From Macrolepiota albuminosa (taxonomy: Eukaryota; Basidiomycota; Agaricomycetes; Agaricales; Agaricaceae), in assembly GCA_027475525.1 (NCBI GenBank), contig JAMWFC010000077.1:186001-250000 (forward strand): a DNA stretch of 64,000 nucleotides, in the 5' to 3' direction. The position numbers and the translations under genes were made by a program. Within the stretch, counting starts at the first letter, position 1. Every line of letters begins with the position of its first letter. The notes beneath the pieces were generated by a model. It ran no database searches and was not told the origin of the DNA. It worked only from the letters and a program-made list of their open reading frames with translations. This document shows, piece after piece, positions 10,524-20,619 of this stretch.

Positions 10524-10801
10524 TGTTGGGCTAAGCCTGACAACTTAATACTAATGATTGATACAAGAACCTCAGTGTCCGTCAAGATAATGGTAAACAA
10601 CTGAATTATAATACCTAATGATTGATACAAGCTGTATCATATGTAAGATAGGCATTTATAAGAAGGAAAAACTAAGTACTCACAACCTCAGTGTCCGTCA
10701 AGATGATGGTAAACAACTGAGGTTGTATGACGCGCCATCGCAAGTCCATGTCAATGATCATGTGACCGCTTAATCAGCTGACTCTCCTGATCAGGATAAC
10801 A
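10524..10801 (-). repeat. Copia 5' LTR
   Basis: A 278-base LTR with TG...CA ends on the minus strand, followed on the right by the GATCC target duplication. It contains a TATA box on the minus strand and the same internal duplication as the 3' LTR. The near identity of the two LTRs implies recent insertion. Confidence 0.9.
10653..10660 (-). promoter_or_regulatory. TATA box in Copia 5' LTR
   Basis: The minus strand reads CTTATAAATG here, about 130 bases upstream of the LTR end, preceding the gag-pol coding region. A matching TATA lies in the 3' LTR. Confidence 0.45.
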
Positions 10802-11516
10802 GATCCCAACAAGCACTAGAGATGTTGAGTCCTGCAAAGATCTTCTCGGCATACTTCTGAACATTTGAAACAGAAGTAGAGCGAAAAGATTGGACTTGCA
10901 TGAAAACCTAATATATGTTAGAATTGATACTAAGGAGCGCAATATAACAAAACTCACTGCATCTCTGAAAGGTAGGAGATGCTCAATAAAACTATGAAAC
11001 TCTGGAAGCATCACATCGTAGAGCTCATATGTGGCACAGAGAGTATATAGAGCAGCCTCGTCTTGAGCAGATAAGGTAAGAGTTCAATTGAATGATGGGC
11101 GCTGATCAGGGCAGCGCTGTAAAAAAGCAGCTTCATCTGGCCAAAGCTCATATAAAAGGCCATACTTCTTTGAAAGGCGCACGATTTCCGACTTGTGAGG
11201 AATAAGGCGAGGGTGAGTAAGCCATTGAACTTGATTGGCTGTAGCATTTGCAGTATCACTATGCTGATTCAGAACTTTCAATGCACTAATCTCATCCTCT
11301 AGTCGCGAAATTTCATTGCACTGATCAACCAATACATTGCGACAAGCTGCAAGTACCTATAGAAATAGTAAGTGCCACTATGCGAAATAGATAACAGTTG
11401 TTGAATAAACTTACATTTTGTAGTTCTGAAATAGTGGGTGAGCGGGACCCCAGTGCAAGAAGAATCATACCAAGAACGTCGTCAGTGGTTAGCAGTTTAG
11501 TAGACATAGAAGGCAA

Positions 11517-12686
11517 CTGTAAGACTTAGACAGCTATTAAAAAAAAACGGCACCTTATATACCAATAGCAGCTACGTTGCAATTCCAAAATGCATGTCCG
11601 ATTCGGTGGGAGAATATGCGACGGTCAACTTGATAATAATATAATAATAACACTCATCAATCAAGAACTTATTATGACAAATTGAAAGTATTAATCACCG
11701 ATTTTCTCTAAATCTGCTCCTCCGCAAATCCAGTCTAAATCCAGAAGCACAATTCAGACTAAAAGTGTTGTGTGCTGCACCTGGACCCTAGGCACAGGGG
11801 TGATTCCACTAGTGGTGCACACGCATTTACTCTGCCTTGCACCTGAACTTGAATTGTTTAAGAAGTTGACATAACATCTGTTATCCCAGACGATTATTGT
11901 GCAAGGCCAATTTAAATACTAAAACATCATGATAAAGTCAGCAGCAAATCATCAGAATCGGAGAGATTTCGACGACAGACTTAACAATCATCAATGATAA
12001 TATCCTTCAAAGTAATTTAAACAACCTCCAACTTAATGCCGTGACTAGTCTATATTAGCACTAAGGATCTTTCCGCCTTGATGATGTACGAGTACCGGCA
12101 CAAAGAAGCTTGAAGATTCAGATAATAATAAATGAGCGAGATTCAGAGTCCATGCAAGAATGCAGCTTGCATGATTATTAATGTTCATAATAGAACTCTC
12201 CAGTCTATTGACAAAAATAACAGCAGCTTAGATGGAAAAATGCAAACTCCCAGTAACCAGTTAAGTTCAAGCTAATGGCAAACAGCTCGTATGATTCGGC
12301 TAGGCCAGAATGTTGTGGCTGAGTGCCAGAAGCAAACAGGAACAGTATCCAGAAGTGCAAAGGAGATGCGCTCAGAATAGCAGGCAAAAACTTACCACAT
12401 CCATGATTCAGAGGTTCACCAATTCAGCGAGTCAGAGACCATGATTGCAACTGATGAACTTTGTTGGCTTTCTCATCACTTAGCAGGTACAGGATAAAGA
12501 CTCAACAGGATGTAGACAGAACACATTTCAACGTTTTTGTGACCACCAATGAGTGCCATTCCAGCGGCTTGTTGGGCAGATTGTATGGCTTGATTGTACA
12601 AAGAGGGACGTTGAGCATAGAACCTAGATGCAATGGTGCAGACTGAAACTACATTGAGCTACCAAAAGAAACACCAATTCAGATCA
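11517..12686 (-). other. unassigned interval inside Plavaka element
   Basis: No convincing coding region is seen. It contains the presumed promoter side of the DUF6698-like gene, an ATAATAATAT run near 11633, and AT-rich sequence. Its right edge abuts the APC3 fragment. Confidence 0.4.
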
Positions 12687-13850
12687 TCACTCACTAACGG
12701 TGAACAAGAAGGGACTGCGCCAAATGTTCATCTTATTATTGGGTTTGGAGAAAAAATCATTCGGGCCCAAGAAAGAAGAATCCACATCAGTTGGGGGCGA
12801 GAGCACAGGTGATTGAAAGGCCGAGGATGACGCTAAATCCTGACGACAGGGGCTGCTAAATAGGGGCTTGAGCTGTGTTTGGAGGCTGTGACCACGTTGG
12901 GCGGTGGGCCTGATGGAATGAGTGGTCGGGGTAGAATGAATCATTAGTCGCTCTACGCTTAGTGTCAGCGAATTTGCCATGAAATAAGACATGTTCTTAC
13001 ATTGAGTTGCGCAGCCCAGGTGGCGGCGCCATCCGAAATAGTTGGGGTTGTACATCGGACTTCCATGTGCAAAACAGGTTACCGGTTGAACCTGGGTCTG
13101 GGTGGAAAATCCAGTGTCTGTGACTGCGTGGACTGCTTTCCCCAGTGCGTCGTCTGGTGGTGCTCGTTTAATAGGTAACGGTCGTGGGGGAAATATTGTA
13201 TCAATTTCAGGTATGGATCCTATGCCCAGCAATGTTGACGTCAACAAGATAAACCAGACGCATCGTAAGGATAACATACCCAGGGCACATAGACCTTCAA
13301 ACGCCTCCCATAGCTGCGGGTTCAGGCTTAAAGCTTGTCGAAAACTAGGCAAAGCTTTTTCGGGAAGGTTGCCTTTGAGTGCCATGGCGCCCGATCAACA
13401 CCGCAGTGCCGCCTCTTGAGGGAATGGGTTTGCAACCCTCTGACTTGTAGATGCTAGCGAATGAAATGTGTGTCAATATTTACATCTATCTCCAATAAAG
13501 AATACGCACCAGACGGGACATAATTCTGGTCGTGCATTGATGCTTCCAGAGCCTCGCGTGCCTGTCAATATTGCCTTAAGGCAGTGCAGCATTTGGCTTT
13601 AATTTCCAGGCAGCCACTGCAGAGATTAGTGGAGGGTTGGTTGACTAGGGATAATGCAGAGTATGTCTGTCCTTCTCGGAGAAGGGCGGTGGCATAGAGG
13701 TGACGCGAGTCGTGGCCGTGCTTGTCCAGGGAATAGTACCTCTCTGCATGAAAGACAGCAGTCTTAGTGAGATCCGCGTCGAGACATGACCACACGAGTG
13801 ACTGATAGCGTTGTGCGAGATGAGGTAGAACTGATGGGGGTAGGTCGTGC
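12687..13850 (-). pseudogene. captured APC3/Cdc27 5' fragment
   Basis: The minus strand reads 'LPPSVLPHLAQRYQSL', 'VWSCLDADLTKTAVFHAERY', 'DSRHLYATALLREGQTYSAL' and 'CSGCLEIKAKCCTAL', then across introns 'GNLPEKALPSFRQALSLNPQ' and 'WEAFEGLCALG'. This is the N-terminal TPR region of the anaphase-promoting complex subunit APC3/Cdc27. Introns are still present (for example 'GTATGTTATCC...GGCATAG' after CALG), so capture was at DNA level. A TGA after the CTALRQY segment and a frameshift near 13040 (the phrase MAPPPGLRNS appears in another frame) show it is broken, and the C-terminal TPR repeats are absent. It lies downstream of and parallel to the CCT1-P450 chimera. Confidence 0.75.
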
Positions 13851-14034
13851 TACATGCAGTCGCAGCTGGTCATTGTCGACGCCGACGTTGGGAAGGTGAG
13901 TTTATTTGATGTGGTGGACGAAAAAGGGTCGCGTTTGTAGCGCAAGGGCAGTGGAAGGACAGCAGGCGGTGGCAAAAAAACAATCAGAACCAGGAGATCG
14001 GCCTCAATGTTGATTCTCTCCAGCACACGTGACT

Positions 14035-14156
14035 CCAGCTGGTGCACTTTGCACGGCATTGTGGTATGACTGCAACTTGGCAATCAGATCAGTCGAATCT
14101 TTCACGGCGTTGACTGCAAGTGTTTTAGGGATGGATAGCAAAGCGCCCGCAAACTC
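14035..14156 (-). pseudogene. captured CCT1 fragment, downstream part
   Basis: It reads 'EFAGALLSIPKTLAVNAVKD' and 'LIAKLQSYHNAVQSAPAG', the CCT1 segment that normally follows shortly after the sequence ending at 14588. It is thus the second half of a CCT1 fragment into which the P450 exons were placed. It stops before the C-terminal nucleotide-binding part; the next recognisable sequence is the APC3 start region about 170 bases further. Confidence 0.75.
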
Positions 14157-14532
14157 CACAATCCATAGACTTGCATCAGCAAGATGACGGCCAGGACAGA
14201 TTCTAATTTCTTCTCGACTGATTTCCAATGAAAGATTCACAAGAAGCTTTCATACCTACATCCAAAACCAAACAGCCCATTTGGAAACGGCTCATTATTT
14301 CCTTCAGGTAGAGGAAGGCAACGAGACGGATTGAAGGTTTGTGGATCCTTATAGACTTTTTGATCAAGTGCCATGCCTCTGAATGAGTTGATGAGCCCAT
14401 AATACATACAATGTAGCATTAAGGGTGACCTGGTGTTCGCTATCATAAGACAACCCTTGGGTATGAACATTCCACGATAGATATCATCTTCCAAAGAACG
14501 ATGTGGCACGTAGCGAGTTGCTCTCAGGATCC
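14157..14532 (-). pseudogene. cytochrome P450 heme-region fragment inside CCT1 fragment
   Basis: Three exons (14532-14431, 14378-14256 and 14202 to about 14157) encode 'RATRYVPHRSLEDDIYRGMF', 'GMALDQKVYKDPQTFNPSRC', 'NNEPFPNGLFGFGC' and 'RICPGRHLADASLWIV'. These are the meander and heme-binding loop of a fungal P450. The heme Cys motif is split by an intron as FGFG.../RICPGR. The first exon follows the 3' splice site (TTTTGTAG) of an intron whose 5' side comes from CCT1. The last exon passes in frame into CCT1 (SLWIV|EFAGALL) with no intron. Confidence 0.75.
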
Positions 14533-14587
14533 CTACAAAAGAATTCCATAACAAGGTCACAAGAATAAAATAAATGTCAAGACATAC

Positions 14588-15193
14588 CAAAGTGGTCGTG
14601 AAATTCTCAAGATAGATGCTTAAAGCAGTCTCAACAGCTCCTTCACCTGGTACCACGGCCTTGCTCTCTAGTGTGCGTTTAATGACGGAGAGTGTGTCAT
14701 GCAGTGCCCGTTCCATCTCGTCCAACATATAGTCATTTGCCCCACGTAGCACAATCGAAGATGAGTTGACGATTTTTGTTCCCTTGACCAGAATAAGTTT
14801 GTCGTCTGATATACACTCCTGGACCACCTCAGCGGTACCGAGGTAGCTGGCTTCAAACGACTCTTCCCCCTCAAGGTTAGCCAGACTCGAAACAAGCTGA
14901 CCGCCAGTCACCTTTGCAATGCGTCAGAGATCCTCCTTCCTACACCGACAAACCGCCATTGCACTAGCCTCTACAAATTCCTTCAGGCACAAGTCATCAA
15001 TACCTTTAGTGGTTAAAACGATGTTTGCGCCTGCAGCCAATATTTTTCAGATACGTTCCAATGTGATTTCAGCTTTCCTGGGAACAACCTTTAGAAACCA
15101 GATGCAACGCATTAAGACTTTTCGCGTACCGTTTTCGTATCTCCTCTAGCTGGTTAGGATCGTCAACGAGGATCTGAACTCCAAGCTGCATGC
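14588..15193 (-). pseudogene. captured CCT1 (TCP-1 alpha) fragment, upstream part
   Basis: It encodes 'MQLGVQILVDDPNQLEEIRK', then after an intron 'KILAAGANIVLTTKGIDDL', 'LKEFVEASAMAV', 'GGQLVSSLANLEGEESFEAS', 'SSSIVLRGANDYMLDEMERA' and 'ALSIYLENF'. This is the apical-to-intermediate part of chaperonin subunit CCT1. Two in-frame TGA codons sit where the family has Arg (before KILAAG and before RIAK), consistent with CGA-to-TGA change. The exon ends with TTTG|GTATGT at 14587, where the normal CCT1 intron should start; here the intron runs into cytochrome P450 sequence. The N-terminal ATP-binding part is missing. Confidence 0.8.
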
Positions 15194-15352
15194 GCGTCTT
15201 TTGCAGATTGATATACAAGCGTGAGCACAGAACTCAATTGACAGTGCCAGCACAGAAAAATTTAATGAGCAGACAGTGGTTGGTAACGGTAATTCTTAGA
15301 CTGAATCTGAATCGTCGTTCCACATCTGATAATATCCTATGTACAGTTTTGT

Positions 15353-18300
15353 TTATTGATAACCCTCTTGTAAATTGTTACATGCCCATAAAAATATATC
15401 TGCATCCAAAATATCGAAGAGAAAGTAGTCTCGGTTTACTGCCAACAATGAGTTACAAGGCATGTCTTGAACCATAACTACACCACAAATAATGGCATGG
15501 ATGGAGATAAATTCAGTATCCTTACGTTTGTTCTCCTGAAAGCGGAGTAGCCCTAGGTCAATATCTTTCTGTTGTCGGTTTGAATTTCGAAAGACCGCAG
15601 AAAATGGCTGTACCAAGGCCAAGGGATAAACCTGACCACCAACAGTGCACAAAAAAAGCTGAACAAGGCGTGCTATATAAGGCTCGTCTTGAGCATTGAC
15701 CAGCACACAATCATAGCGTGGGTGGCCATGGAACTTTGAGTTGCTCCGTAAGTAGTCCATCTTGAATTGCCAGTCAGATATACAGGTGTACTTGACTTTA
15801 AGAAGGCGATATTCTATTATCTAAAGATATCTTATTAGATATAGATTTGCAATTTGAATCATCATGGCACACCTCACTTTCATCTGTAAAACTCACAGCT
15901 TTTCCACCAGAAAGAGGAATATCATATAGAGGAAGAAATCTTGTCATAAACTTTCCCAATTTGATTCGAAAACGATCAAAGGCCTCATCGTTTTTGTGGT
16001 TCTCTGAAATTTGTGACAGTGTAGTAGATGGGATTGGTGATCCTAGGACCCGAAACTGATCATAGATGCTGGAATCAAAGCCATCAGAATTAGATGGTGT
16101 GCTGTCCAATTTGACTGTTGCATCTTCAGGATCCGGTAGTAAGGATTCTTCATAAGCATCCAGAACATCAATATTGGAACGAATTAAACCAGATACTAAG
16201 AGGTATTGATCTGCATCTAGTATCTATTGTAAATATAACACTATTAATTTTTTGATAAGTACGATCAAAGAAGGAGTGTCCATACCTGTTTTGCGAAATC
16301 CTTAAAATTTGAGCAACAAAGATAGGAATGCTTGATTGGGCCATGCATTTTTTTGTTTGGCTTGGTGCTATAGTTTTGTGAAACACCCTTGTTGATAATG
16401 TCATCAAATAAATGCTTGCGCAGATGCAGCTTGATAAAATTCCATGATTTTGTTTTTGGCACTACTTCTGAATCACCAATTGCTCCAGACCCATCCTCAT
16501 CAATATCTTCAGGTTCAATGTTGTCAAGTTCACTTGTGGTGCAAGTTTGCTCAATATACTCCTTGATATATATATCAATCTTTTGATGCTCTGTTTAAAA
16601 GAAAAGACTTACCGTTATTAAAGGTGTAAATACTTCTTCTAACTCTTTTTTGCCTGCCAATATTGTATGATCTGTATGAAGATTAAAACCAGCATACATT
16701 CGAACATTGAGATATGCGTGGAGGCATCGAAGAAGGAGATATCCATTGGATTCTGGATTAGCTGATAATACATTCTGTGCAGCAAACAAAAATATCAGCC
16801 AAAATAAAGAATATTTCATAAGTATTATGATATTATTTGAAACTAGACTAATAATATATTAAGTCGCACCTTGGAAATATCATGATTTTTTGTGGCATCA
16901 TTGAATGTAATATTCATAACTGAGTCGAAATGATTGAGCCCCCGCCATCGTGGCATATGATAAAAACTAAAGAATAAATGTGAATAATCAATTATCTCAA
17001 TCTTAACTTAAAAAAAATAATACCAAGAATCAATATGAGCAATATCTGCCCGAGAGGTGATAAGAGTTTTAAAAACCTTGAAAAAATGATCCTCCCATAA
17101 ACCATTATCATCGAAATGTAAAACATCATAAGATAGAGCACGATGGAGATCTCCATATTTAATAGACCACATTGCATTCTGTAACAAATCAATAAACTGA
17201 CATATGACTAAAACAATAGAATAACATACTTTGACAGGGCGAAGACCTTGTTCTTTGAAGGCTTCTTCAACAGCTGTGGCAGTTTTCAGAACAATAGATT
17301 CTGCATAAAATTTTTCGGAGCTTGATTGGGTGCGTAAAGGAAATTCTATAGACCACATCTGTTCTTGCGGCACAAAGCAAATTGGACATGGATATTTCCC
17401 TTTAAGACCACGTATAAGAGACATAACAGACCTAAAATTATGTCAGATATAGCACCACAAAAAGTCAAAGCAATGATAAAATAAAGTAGGCATACATTTC
17501 CTCATAGTTAGCAGATAACATGAGAATGATTGGCCAGAGCCATCTCAAAATATTATCAGTCTTGCTTGATTTCCACTCGCCAGTCTGAGCTAACTTGGAG
17601 ATTTTCTTTAAGAAAATTCGAAAGCCTTCATGCCAAACTGCATTCTTAAAGTTGACAAATCCTTTTTTCCCAGTCTCGGCAGTATCTTCATGAACCTATG
17701 ATACAAATCAATTTATAGGTTTGGCGAGAAAATTTCAAAAAGCGCAAAGAAAAGATCTTACAATAGGTAGCCATCCAATTACACGGCCTCCACCTCTTCC
17801 ATCTGTATTGCAAATGTCATGTGGAAGAAAAGCATATCGCCCAACAATTGGATACCCTTTTGCAGTCCCAAAACTTGAGAGCTTTGTCTTATCGGCATAA
17901 ATAATAAGCGGTAATAGTTTAGCTGCTGGGTTGTTTGGTATACGTGACTACAATAAAAGATAAATCTGTAAAAGTTTTATCTAGAGCGGGCAACATACCT
18001 GAGCCTCCCAGGCCTCATCACCTGTCCAGGGCTCGGTGACAAATCGCTCCCAAGCAGTTCCTGTCCACTTGTAATGTTTCTGTGCATCCCATACAATGTA
18101 TGGTGATATTATAGGATCATCGACAACATTTTCGAGGGCCCAGTCCCATGGATCGTGCACACTTATCTCAAAGTCTTGTAAAACTCCCTTATACGGAACC
18201 TGATAGGACTGTTTCTTAAACTGACAAATTATTGTTAAACAAATCCAACATGTAGATAATTAAAATAATACTCACTCGGGTTCAAAGCTCAGATGCTTTT

Positions 18301-19286
18301 TCCCAAGTCTTTTTCAACTCAGCACCATTTTTCAGGGTGAAAAGATCTTCATTGTTGCACGCAACAGCTCGATGGAATAACTTGATGAGGCGATCTAATT
18401 GAGACTTGTTAAGAGCTGCTTCAAGTCCCAGTTCTGCAATTTCGAAATCGAGTCGTGATTTAAAAGGCTTCCAAGGTTTGAAATCCGGAAGTGGCTTTGT
18501 TTTTTGAGGAAAGCAATGACTATACAATCCTATCTTAGTTGGTATACCTGAGTGTGGATGGTATTCTACTTTGAAGAGCTCTTCAACAGAATCCGAATCA
18601 TCTAAGTCATGGACAGGTAAACTGTGAGCATCTTCAAAATCGTCAGCCTGTAAAATAGCTTCATTCAGGCCTCTCTAAGAGAACTCAAGTCAAGCCATGA
18701 ATATAATGATCAACTCGCGCTTACCTCTGCTTCATCTGTAAATGCAGGCACCAGTGACACATCATTAAAGTCAGATCCAGAACCACCCAGATTGGCATTT
18801 GCTATTACGATGGTGAGTGCATCAAGGATATTAGTAAGTCATTAAAGTCAGATCCAGAACCACCCAGATTGGCATTTGCTATTACGATGGTGAGTGCATC
18901 AAGGATATTAGTAAGTAATTCAGTTATCAAACATTATCAGTGCATACCTATCACATAACATCTGAATTGAGGCTCGATGGTAATATTAGTATCTGCTGCG
19001 TGCTCTCCTGGTGTGCGATGATACTCAGAACCACGGCCTTTAAATGGGTTTTCCGAAACCACTATTAGCTTCCAGACTTGGGAAGAAGTCTTTAAGTTTT
19101 CACGTTACCTGTGCGTTGCATTAAGGAGTCAAACCGTTCTAGAAACACTGCATCCTGTCGTGTTCGTTCTTGTCTTCCCAGGCAAGCTTTCCTGTGTGCC
19201 CCGATTCCCCGCCTCTTGCAAATTTCCCCACAAGTCTCGCACCTTGCATAGCCATATGGTGTTGACGGCGGAGGGGGGACGTTCAT
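15353..19286 (-). CDS. Plavaka-type transposase (many exons)
   Basis: It starts at 'MNVPPPPSTPYGYARCETCG', with a zinc-finger-like C-x2-C...H-x4-C. Later exons encode 'FKSRLDFEIAELGLEAALNK' (about 18450), 'SLIRGLKGKYPCPICFVPQE' with 'EFPLRTQSS' (17420-17330), 'GDLHRALSYDVLHFDDNGLW' (about 17130), 'GYLLLRCLHAYLNVRMYAG' (about 16720), and a C-terminal exon with 'FHGHPRYDCVLVNAQ' (about 15720). These match the conserved blocks of Plavaka transposases in order and spacing as I know them. More than ten short introns are inferred. It ends at 15353. A 77-base artefact duplication lies inside it at 18762-18915. No disabling stop was noticed in the blocks checked. Confidence 0.75.
18762..18915. repeat. 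77-base exact tandem duplication (likely assembly artefact)
   Basis: Lag 77, perfect copies, inside the Plavaka transposase gene near an exon encoding 'SDFNDVSLVPAFTDEAE'. Confidence 0.9.
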
Positions 19287-19426
19287 TGGAAAATACGATT
19301 ACGATTCGAGAGGTAGGACAACCGTGACGAGGGACAGCGGACACGATTCAGACAAAGGTTTAATACATAATATTGTATAAAAAAAATTATGGCTCTAATT
19401 AGAATTACCGCCCATCTAATCAGGCC

Positions 19427-19580
19427 TGATGAACAAGGTTTGTCTGCCTGATTTGACCTAATCAGGTTTTGGGCCTGATAAGGGATCAGGGATTTTTCCG
19501 ACATGATGAACAAGGTTTGTCTGCCTGATTTGACCTAATCAGGTTTTGGGCCTGATAAGGGATCAGGGATTTTTCCGACA
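19427..19580 (-). repeat. right terminus of Plavaka element (duplicated 77-mer)
   Basis: The true terminus ends ATTTTTCCGACA at 19580, next to TA. It holds several CCTGAT/ATCAGG motifs. The whole terminal 77 bases occur twice in direct tandem (19427-19503, 19504-19580); the first copy is probably an assembly duplicate. Confidence 0.7.
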
Positions 19581-19582
19581 TA

Positions 19583-20610
19583 GCAGCAAGTCTGTTGCTG
19601 CTTCTGTTGTCAGTTTTATTGCCAGACCCATGGATCCTGCTCGGATGGGCCAATTGACAAACATCAAGTCCCATACCAACAGTATTGATGGTGAGCAGCC
19701 TGATCCTCAAGACTGCCTCTCCATGGCCCATCTTACCACTCTCCCTGATGTCAACTCTCCCCAATGGCCATCCTTGATGCATATCAAACCCTCAAACACA
19801 CAACATCCATTCCACTACCTCTATAGTCAGAATAAACCTGGACTGGTGTATGGCCCTACAATGGAAAACTCTTGCATTGTGGTTCAACCAGCATCCCAAC
19901 TTCCTTCTACCCCAGCAGCTTATATCTGCCGGACATTCATGGAGCTGGGGGAAACTGACAACGACCAGGTAGATATCCCTAATTCATCCATTAGTAACCC
20001 TGACTTAGAGGGTATCCCTTCTTTGTTTATTGTGGCGGATAACAAGATGGAAGATGAATCTTTGCCATCTTTGTTTATTCCTGCAGAAGAGGAGACGGAA
20101 GACGAATCTTTGCCACCTTTGTTCATTCCTGCAGAAGAAGAGACAGAAGACGAATCTTTGCCACCTTTGTTCATTCCTGCGGAAGAGGAGACCAAAGACA
20201 ATGATTTGCCTCCTTTGTTCATTTCTGCAGAAGAGGAGATGGACAACGATTCTTTGCCACCTCTATTCATTGTTGGTGAAAGAGCAGAAGGACTAACAGC
20301 AATGGAGACTATGGCAGCTGGTGACGGCGGACAAATGGAAGTCCAGAGCAGCGGATGTATGGCAACTGAGGATGAAGAAAACCTTCCACTGCTATTTCTT
20401 GTAATGGCAGAAGAGACGGATAGAGGCATGGCAGCCAATGACAAAAAAAATCTTCCACCGCTTTTTAATGTAACAGCTTTTCAATTCCAGTCTTCCCCCT
20501 TCCAACAATTTCCTTCTCCAACCCTACCTACTGGTAACAATGTCTGGGAGTGGGAGGAATATGAGACATGTATGACTCAACATGAGGATCAGAGAAGAAT
20601 TGACGAATGA
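19583..20610 (+). pseudogene. unrecognised gene, 3' part (acidic repeat protein)
   Basis: This is the continuation of the gene broken at 1956. It opens with 'SSKSVAASVVSFIARPMDPA' and runs open to the TGA at 20608-20610. Residues encoded by about 20005-20275 form five to six copies of a ~20-residue unit, consensus D-E-S-L-P-P-L-F-I-P-A-E-E-E-T-E, and later single copies (ENLPLLFLV, KNLPPLFNV) suggest the array was longer. The protein is acidic, with no recognised domain. Read alone it has an ATG within the Plavaka end (19546), but that start is created by the insertion. Function unknown. Confidence 0.5.
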
Positions 20611-20619
20611 TCTGTTACC

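Larger units (their letters stand above)
4623..10801 (-). mobile_element. Copia LTR retrotransposon, near-intact and young
   Basis: The element is bounded by LTRs ending TG...CA and by 5-base target duplications GATCC (4618-4622 and 10802-10806). Both LTRs are 278 bases (4700-4977 and 10524-10801) and differ at about two positions by eye. The copy at 4623 carries an extra exact 77-base duplication, judged an assembly artefact. The internal minus-strand coding region gives gag, protease, integrase, reverse transcriptase and RNase H in Copia order. The only coding defect seen is one in-frame TGA at 6603-6605. The element sits in the DUF6698-like gene in the same orientation. Confidence 0.9.
3312..11516 (-). 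pseudogene. DUF6698-like gene, split by Copia insertion
   Basis: Reading minus from 11516, exons encode a start 'MSTKLLTTDDVLGMILLAL', a coiled coil (SRLEDEISALKVL), 'KKYGLLYELWPDEAAFL' and 'HSFIEHLLPFRDA'. After an intron comes 'VQKYAEKIFAGLN', up to 10807. The frame resumes at 4617 with 'AYDRRNDKSCLRLISCKP', then 'CPIIYSNPEKLYADEMFK', and ends with an exon 4205-3312 holding 'SWVSDLFAYWDRVVFAG' and an RGG-like tail (GRAAGRGRGRGSRGRG). Removing the Copia element and one GATCC copy restores the frame exactly. The order of motifs matches the transposon-associated DUF6698 family of Agaricomycetes as I recall it. One TGA near 11090 suggests decay even before the insertion. Function unknown. Confidence 0.5.
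1959..19580 (-). mobile_element. Plavaka-type DNA transposon with nested Copia and captured genes
   Basis: Both ends carry the inverted sequence TGTCGGAAAAAT (1959-1970, and its complement at 19569-19580). Each is flanked by a TA dinucleotide (1957-1958 and 19581-19582), and GC lies outside both, so the empty site would be GCTAGC. The subterminal regions on both sides are rich in ATCAGG/CCTGAT motifs, the usual look of transposase-binding arrays. Inside, on the minus strand, are a Plavaka transposase (15353-19286), captured host fragments (12687-15193), a DUF6698-like gene and a LINE tail. The element is about 17.6 kb; subtracting the 6.2-kb Copia insertion and the 77-base artefacts leaves roughly 11 kb. 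It interrupts the gene split at 1956/19583. Confidence 0.75.

Noticed and set aside
14004..14911. A working CCT1-P450 fusion enzyme
   Set aside because: Two nonsense codons, no start region, and loss of both the chaperonin ATP site and most of the P450 make function very unlikely.
1959..19580. TET/JBP dioxygenase gene expected as Plavaka/KDZ cargo
   Set aside because: Such associations are known in basidiomycetes, but no dioxygenase-like motif was found in any frame of this element.
19920..20444. Minus-strand Ser-rich frame of 174 codons
   Set aside because: Shadow of the acidic repeat array read on the plus strand; the repeat makes the complement open as well.
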